A stretch of 64,000 bases of DNA from positions 45,904,336 to 45,968,335 of the forward strand of contig CM048849.1 of NCBI GenBank assembly GCA_026545225.1, in the 5' to 3' direction. The translations under genes were made by a program, and so were the position numbers. Below are positions 57,766 through 64,000 of this stretch, piece by piece. The stretch comes from Cornus controversa (Eukaryota > Streptophyta > Magnoliopsida > Cornales > Cornaceae). The notes beneath the pieces are model-generated. The model worked only from the letters and a program-made list of their open reading frames with translations, did not search any database and had not been told where the DNA came from. Position 1 is the stretch's first letter, and every line of letters begins with the position of its first letter.

Positions 57766-57917
57766 TAATAAATACAAAAGGAGAAATACTAATTATTCAC
57801 GGAATATGTCCTTTTTAACTTTATTATCAACTTGGGCCCATTACAATTCTCTTTACTCATTCATCTCATCTCAGAGAGAATGACATCGCCTCTCAACATT
57901 TGTGACCTCTCTTCTCT

Positions 57918-57963
57918 CCACCACGGCCACGGCCACGGCCACCGCCACGGCCACGGCCACCAC
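57918..57963. repeat. (CCACGG)n hexanucleotide run
   Basis: About seven near-perfect CCACGG units, one with CCACCG. GC-rich island in AT-rich DNA. No open frame uses it convincingly. Confidence 0.9.
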
Positions 57964-57978
57964 ACAAAACCAACCTTT

Positions 57979-59860
57979 TGTAAACATTAATTGCTAAATC
58001 AACCCCACCCCCTTATTTGTCTCTATCATGAAAGCTATGTTTTCATTGGGCAATGACATCCTAGCCCCCATTCAAATGCATTGGGCAATGATCCAGATAG
58101 TTCCAACGAGGTTCAAATTATTGATCGTAAAAAAGAGATTATTAGGTAATTTTGGAAGTAAGGTTTTGGTTAATAGCAACACGCCACATACACATGTGTC
58201 CCTCTTTATCTCAACACTTGTCATGGTGGCGTGTTACTATTGATCTAAAATATGTGAGTTTGGGACTACATGATAATTTCTCCATTAGAAAATTTAATAG
58301 TAGGTTTTACATTTTTACAAGACTAATACATTTCATCATTCACAAGGTCCATACAATGGATGACGTCAAATATTTATACATGAGTAATAATAGGTATTGA
58401 AAAAAATAAATTACTCTTATATCTTAGATAGTGCAAGTGAAATTCATACATTTCTTACATTCTCATTCTTTAAATAGTGTAAGGGAAATTTATACATTTA
58501 TTACACTTTTACTTTTCATCATGCACTTCTATGGGTCCATGCAATAAATCGAGTTTATCTTCATCCCATGACCAATTCTACAATTTGAATCATGCATGGC
58601 ATAGTGGACCCCCTTTTTCATACCTATTTAGGTTAAAAAAAAAATCGGATGAAAATCATATCCAGTGAGCCTTTCCCGTGTTTCTGATCTGATTGGTAGG
58701 TGAAGTTCATCACTATTAAAAATTTGTTTTGTTCTTGTTTTCCTTAATGAGTGTGTGTGAGAGAGAGAGAGAGATCGCAACAAATAGACGCAAGCAGACG
58801 CTTGTTCCAGCAACGCAGTAGCAAGAAAATTGCAATTTGAACGAAAGAGCCAGCAATCGGATGAATTCTCTTTGAACAATTCATCTGATTTTGTAAACAT
58901 TAATTGCTAAATCAACCCCACCCCCCTTATTCGTCTCTACCATGAAAGCTATGTTTTCATTGGGCAATGAAATCCTAGCCCCCCATTCAAATGCATTGGG
59001 CAATGATCTAAAAATTGCTGGCAGATAGTTCCAACGAGCTTCGAATTATTGATTGTAAAAGAGAGATTATTAGGTAGTTCTGGAAGTAAGGTTCCGGTTA
59101 ATAGCAACACGCCACATGCACATGTGTCCTTCTTTATCTCAACACTTGTCATGATGACGTGTTATTATTAACCCAGAACATGTGACTCCGGGATTACATG
59201 ATAATTTCTCCATTAGAAAATTTAATTGTAGGTTTTACATTTTTACAAGACTAATACATTTCAACACTCACAAGGTCCATACAATGGATGACGTAGAATA
59301 TTTATACATGAGTAATAATAGGTATTGAAAAAATAAATTACTCTCATTCCTTAGATAGTACAAGTGAAATTCATACATTTCTTACATTCTCATAAAAATG
59401 AATCACTCTCATTCTTTAAATTCTTTAGATAGTGTAAGTGAAATTTATACATTTATTACACTTTTACTGTTCACCATGCACTTCTATGGGTCCATGCAAT
59501 AAATCTAGTTTATCTTCACCCCATGTCCAATTCTACAATTTGAATCCTGCATGGCATTGTGGACCCCCTTTTTCATACCTATTTAGGTTAAAAAAATTTC
59601 GAGCCTTTCCCATACCTAAATAGTTAAAAAAATTTCGAATCAAAATCCTATCCAAATCCTATCCAGTGAACATTTCCCGCGTTTCTGATCTGATCAGTAG
59701 GTGAAGTTCATCACTATTAAAAATTTGTTTTCTTCTTGTTTTCCTTAATGAGTGTGTGCGAGAGAGAGAGATCGCAACAAATAGACGCAAGCAGACGCTT
59801 GTTCCTATAACGCAGCAGCAAGAAAATTGCAATTTGAACGAAAGAGCCAGCAATCAGATG
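57979..59860. repeat. 0.9-kb tandem duplication (two copies)
   Basis: A segment starting TGTAAACATTAATTGC at 57979 recurs at 58892 with the same order of internal words (TGAAAGCTATGTTTTCATTG, AACACGCCACAT, GGATGACGT, ATGGCAT, GAACGAAAGAGCCAGCAATC). Unit length is 913 bp for the first copy; the second is slightly longer owing to small insertions and a diverged stretch near 59400. Copies differ at perhaps one base in ten. No coding sequence is apparent; both are downstream of the SKIP35-like gene. Confidence 0.85.
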
Positions 59861-60115
59861 CATAGCCCTCAAAAAGATGATACCATCTATTCATACACAA
59901 ACAACATATTTCCACCATTCTGAGATTAGTTTCCCTGTGTATTACATAACAGACTAACATGTACATCAGATGTGGAAAAAGGAGAAACCTCGATGATAAC
60001 TTTGCCACCTTAAACCCAGCTATAAGTTACAGCGTTGTTATTCTCTACAACATACAGCAAATGTGGGAAAAAAACGACAAGTGAAAAACCCAAAGGCCCA
60101 ACACTTGAAATCTCA

Positions 60116-60922
60116 CTAAGCAGTGTTGGGCGCATAGAGCAAAAATGGGGGAAGATAATGCTCCAAAACCACCAAGAGTTCTCTCCCCTGGTTTGATTCA
60201 ACAACGGCCACATTTCCCAGCCGCCTTGCTGCCTGTACAAGCTGTCCCCTTAGCCGTTGTGATAACAAGCAGCCACCTGCTTTCATACACTCCCTATAAA
60301 GCGGCAGGTATGCTATGGCCACCCTCAACGGAGCTGGGAGATCCCTCAAGCATATAGGAGATCCACCCCACTTCAATATCCTCACTATGTTGAAGTAATG
60401 TTGTTCTCCTTCCCTCAGTCCATCTGAGAAAGCTGCCTCAGACCAGTGTTCCCGGAGAAAAGCCCTCAGCTCAGGAGCAATACCCTCGTCATCAGACCTA
60501 GCAATGCTGTCCGCAACAGCGTAAGTAGTGGCTGGATCGCCTAGGAAGTTCGAACCGAGGAGAAATGCTACCCCATCAAGAGACCCACCACTCCGTTCAC
60601 CAGCAGCCTTGAGAATTTCGATGCTGAGGGCCTCAAGGACATGCTGAGGAACATGAGGGAGGAGATAGGCAGCTATCTCAACTTGGCTTCTGGAAGTGGC
60701 AGCTGTGAGGGCAAGACAGAGATCCATGTCTCGGCAATCCCTTTTCACAAACCATTGGACAACCTGCATGCAACCCCTCTCGGCTGCTCTCATCAAAGGA
60801 CCCAAGAAAGCCGAGGCATTACCCTCTTCAACAAGACATTCCATTGTGCCAATCTTGCCATAGTGTGAAGCAAAGCCCAAAGCCAGATCAACATCAACAT
60901 CCAAGCTATTCCTTTGGGCAAT
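60116..60922 (-). CDS. SKIP35: SKIP35-like ankyrin repeat protein, last exon only
   Basis: The minus-strand exon runs from an acceptor TTCTTAG just above 60922 to the TAG at 60116-60118 and codes for 268 residues (IAQRNSLDVDVDLALGFASH ... HYLPPFLLYAPNTA). The sequence is strongly conserved in plants: words such as GTMECLVEEGNASAFLGPL, RAAERGCMQVVQWFVKRDC, DSIARSDDEG and RILKWGGSPICLRDLPAPLR fit the ankyrin protein SKIP35 (remembered as At2g44090), a SKP1-interacting partner tied to SCF ubiquitin ligases. Its repeats are diverged ankyrin helices. The TTG at 60904 is not the start; the frame continues upstream into the spliced exon. No further exon was found before 64000, so the intron is at least 3 kb and the rest lies outside the window. 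3' end sequence lies near 59900-60115. Confidence 0.88.
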   Translation of the reverse strand: MAQRNSLDVDVDLALGFASHYGKIGTMECLVEEGNASAFLGPLMRAAERGCMQVVQWFVKRDCRDMDLCLALTAATSRSQVEIAAYLLPHVPQHVLEALSIEILKAAGERSGGSLDGVAFLLGSNFLGDPATTYAVADSIARSDDEGIAPELRAFLREHWSEAAFSDGLREGEQHYFNIVRILKWGGSPICLRDLPAPLRVAIAYLPLYRECMKAGGCLLSQRLRGQLVQAARRLGNVAVVESNQGRELLVVLEHYLPPFLLYAPNTA

Positions 60923-62034
60923 CTAAGAAAACAAATTTCAAATCCCAACACAAATGAGAAATGAATGTAAAAAGAATTATTGAGAGAGTAACATAAAAAA
61001 GTCATGCAAACATTATAAGCCTACAAAGCATCTAACTCTCTACATCTTATGTTTTGATGACTTCAATTTATGTGATAATAGAAATAAAATATACTCCTCA
61101 ATAACATGCCTGAGTTCTCCAATAATGCTGTATCAAATGGAAAGTGCAGTGAAGTAACAAAATTGCCTATTATTAACCGTATATCTTATAATGAGAAATA
61201 TCAGGTGGAGCAGCAAAGCATAATTGCTCAATTACTCATTTACATGCATCAAACTGCACTTGGTGCTGGATTTTTTGGTCAAAAATGAAGTGTAGGTAAC
61301 CAAAAAGGAAAAAAAATCAGAAACCAGGTTTAATTAGTTCATATCCTTTTATAATAACCCAGAGGGATATATCTCGCTAACCCTTGATAGTCTCAAATTG
61401 AGCATCTACTTGAAGGATAACCAGGGAGTGGGAAATAGCCAAGATACAAGGGAATAAGATTAGAGCCCACTCCAAAAATTAGATCCCACCGAGCAAACAT
61501 AGTAATGCTAAAAAACGAGATCTTTAATATGAAAGAAGAGTAAGAACATCAAATATATAGCACACAACAACTCTAATACTTCCACTGATTGATGCTAAAA
61601 GGGGGATTCATGTCACATGGCAAAGGGATCAAATCCACCAACAGTTAGCTTTTCAGGAATTGACAAGACATATATCTAAATAAATGACAATGTTTCCTAT
61701 AAAGTATGATTAAAACAAGCAAGTTAGGAAACCTCAATTCTAGAGAATAACATCGATCATCATGATTTAGTTCAGTCATGCATTATCATCAACAGAAAGT
61801 TGCTCTTGTGCATTGCACACAACTTAGGCCCACAAGTTTTAAAAAAGAGGTTCTGCTAAAATCCACTTCTTGCAAGATGACATGTTTTGTCTAAAGTACC
61901 ATCTCTGACACCACTTGTTAGGCACCCCGACACTCTAATACCACTTCTTAGGAGCAAGAAACTCTTAACAAATGCACTGAGATCCAATCAATCTATATAA
62001 TGAAGCAAAAATAAACTGACATGCAATGAACAAC
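60923..62034 (-). other. SKIP35-like intron, left part
   Basis: AT-rich DNA, no exon recognised. Nothing else supported. Confidence 0.5.
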
Positions 62035-62039
62035 ATAAT

Positions 62040-62288
62040 TGTTAACAACCATCTACTCTAAAAGCTTAAGCTGTTAGAGAGGGTGTTACCTTAAATATAT
62101 AAATCCTTCAACAAGCCCCCTCACGTGTGGCCTTCTTTTGGTCCAACATGTGTTTCAATTTTAATTATCAGGGTGACAGTGAGGTTTGAACACGAGACAT
62201 TTGGCTCTGATACCATGTTAACAACCATCTACTCTAAAAGCTTAAGTTGTTAGAGAGGGTGTAACTTAAATATATAAATCCTTCAACA
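62040..62288 (-). mobile_element. TRIM (miniature LTR element), looks whole, in SKIP35-like intron
   Basis: Two near-identical 73-74 bp terminal repeats (62040-62113 and 62216-62288), each TG...CA, flank a 102-bp centre. Read on the minus strand, TGGTATCAGAGCC follows the first repeat (tRNA-Met primer-binding site) and a purine tract (GTGAGGGGGC) precedes the second. The duplication ATAAT is perfect (62035-62039 and 62289-62293). The repeats differ at about three positions, so the insertion is fairly recent. The element is non-coding and would depend on another element for movement. Confidence 0.92.
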
Positions 62289-62704
62289 ATAATTAACATT
62301 GTTTAACAAAAACCTCATCATATCCATCAACGAATGTAGCCATAGTACAAACTGTAGGAGAGAAACATACATACACCCTAATCACACCCAACCCAAATTT
62401 ATGAGGCAATCACTACTTCCCATGCTTTCTAATGGACCAGGAGCCACGAAACTAACATTGCTTCCCCCATACTCATTCCAGTATCCTCTCTCTCTCCCTT
62501 TCTCAATTCTCACCACTCCAGAAACCTTGTGAAGCAACCAATTTCTCTTACAAGTCCCTCTTGCTCAACTAATATCTTAAGATATTTATTTATTAAGTCC
62601 TACACTCAAGTTCCTCGTCGGCAAAGAATGCAAGTTACGTAGATCCCAACTAACATACCGTACAAGAGCTTTTCACAAGATAACAGCTCTGAAAAGTAAA
62701 CCTA

Positions 62705-62890
62705 ATTCCTTAGATTTATCCCATATGGATGGGGTTGGCCACATGAATTCTCTTTCCATTCTTTCCTATTATACACGATGTCTTCTCTTAAATTTAAATT
62801 TTGAAATCGTTTTTAATTACTTCATCCCACGTATTCTTTGGTTGGCATCTTTGCCACTTACCTTCTAGGCAAACAACTCATCCTCTTTTA
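62705..62890 (-). mobile_element. RTE-clade LINE, 3' tip
   Basis: TGGGGTTGGCCACATGAATT followed by the CTTTCC...TATTA region matches the end of the other two RTE fragments (minus reading ...NRKEWKENS...). Only the last about 180 bp are visible. Lies in the SKIP35-like intron, same orientation as that gene. Confidence 0.7.
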
Positions 62891-64000
62891 ACAGGCACCT
62901 CAATCTAGCATAAAAATACTAATTTTAAATGGTGTATATGGAAGGTTACTTATAGAGTATGGAGAAGATCTTTTGGTGTAGGATGTTATTGATGTGTCAT
63001 GAGATGGATGCTTATGAACATGTGAATAAATGGGGATTGATTAGGAAAAAAGGAAATTTTAGGTTGCAGGATCTGGCACAGAATTCGTAGCACCACTCGT
63101 CATGTGTTATGTTGCACACAAGCAAGAGAAACACGTCACATTGGTTCTAGCATTTGAAACATAAACATATGCTTCATATAGGCAACACTAGATGAACCAT
63201 GCTTTGGTGCATACCCTTTAGAGTTTTCCAAAAAAATTCAGGAAGCATGTGGCTGTTATGAAACTTGGGGAGCACAAATGCGTTAGCGCGCATCACAGCC
63301 TTGTTTGTTTTGCAGATTTCTTATGTTTACAGGGCAAGGTGGACGATTTTGACCTATTTTGTGGTCCATGAACATATTCCATGTATTTCAATGATTTATC
63401 CAAGGATCTACAGTCCGATTGTGATTCTAGGCTTGCTCAAGATCTAAAAGATTGAGGGTTCAAGTCCCCATAACAGTCAATTGCAGGAATGTGAATGTGT
63501 CTTACTTACAATGATAAAGTTTATGAATGCGTATAGGCAACCTGATCAGCAGTTGATCTTGACACTTTTTGAAGTTTTTCAAGTTTCAACTGGAGAAGCA
63601 AGTTATGTAATCGATCTTAAACTTCAGAATAAAGGGGCACCACTCAATCTGGTCTTGTTACAGCTGGGTCCTAGAGAGGGAGAACTCAAGACAGACCTAA
63701 CCTTTGGTATTTCACAAAGTGGCAGCTCTGAGGCTCAAACTTGCACCAACAGCACTTATGTTCAAGCATTTAAGTGTTGAACCAGTCAATGGCCCTTTGA
63801 AGCAGAGTAAGTATCGGATTAGCAAAATAAGAGCCTTGAGGGAGATGGCAAGACAAGTGCAGAAGTATCGGATTAGCAAAATAAGAGCCTTGAGGGAGAT
63901 GGCAAGACAAGTGCAGAACCACATTTTGTTATAATATCATGTCATGTTAGACCATCCGATCTTGTGGTCAAAGGTAAAAGTGAAAATTTGACTCGAAAAT
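62891..64000 (-). other. SKIP35-like intron, right part, with a 54-bp tandem repeat
   Basis: No exon found. AGTATCGGATTAGCAAAAT begins a 54-bp unit present twice (63810-63863 and 63864-63917), essentially identical. The frame at 63481-63780 is not recognised and overlaps nothing conserved. Confidence 0.5.

Noticed and set aside
60145-60868. Plus-strand frames opposite the SKIP35-like exon
   Set aside because: They overlap a conserved coding exon on the other strand and show no own homology.
61106-61288. 60-codon frame in the SKIP35-like intron
   Set aside because: Plus strand, no homology, no splice-site context.

Overview
The window is nuclear DNA of a flowering plant, most likely a eudicot. 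The genes are split by GT-AG introns, several encode plastid proteins with N-terminal transit peptides, intergenic DNA is AT-rich, and plant-type hAT, Mutator-like and Stowaway MITEs, RTE LINEs and TRIM/LTR fossils are common. I cannot name the species.

Layout. 1-7 kb is gene-poor: an unrecognised ORF at the left edge, a decayed RPA70-like (replication protein A) pseudogene on the minus strand, two degenerate tandem arrays and small MITEs. 7.38-17.55 kb holds a complete eight-exon gene for plastid lumazine synthase (riboflavin pathway). 18-21.2 kb carries a GC-rich hAT element and a Mutator-like fold-back element. 21.6-24.5 kb holds a nine-exon ADP-glucose pyrophosphorylase homologue of the degenerate APS2 type, which has lost catalytic residues. 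26.1-32.3 kb holds a three-exon RAP-domain (OPR-repeat) plastid RNA protein, whose 4-kb second intron houses a nested hAT element. 32.7-33.1 kb has a small GRF zinc-finger/membrane reading frame interrupted by a stop. 34.6-35.9 kb is another hAT element. 36.9-40.4 kb is a two-domain LEA_2 (LEA14/WHy) gene with a 5'UTR intron, a final micro-exon and an ABRE/G-box in front. 40.5-48.5 kb is a transposon graveyard: a RTE LINE, a hAT element split by an LTR element, a second nested hAT pair and a fold-back element. 52-54 kb is an ARGOS/ARL (organ-size) gene. 56-60 kb holds a Stowaway MITE, AT microsatellites and a 0.9-kb tandem duplication. 60.1-60.9 kb, minus strand, is the last exon of a SKIP35-like ankyrin protein; its upstream exons lie beyond the right edge, and its intron contains a whole-looking 249-bp TRIM and a LINE fragment.

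The genes are independently transcribed and do not form one pathway. From memory of the Arabidopsis map, lumazine synthase, this LEA protein, ARL and SKIP35 are close neighbours on chromosome 2 (about At2g44050-At2g44090), so the window looks like a conserved block into which, or from which, the APS2 and RAP genes have moved. Most unexplained structure is transposon-derived; several elements are delimited here by matching target-site duplications. I saw no tRNA, rRNA or CRISPR array.
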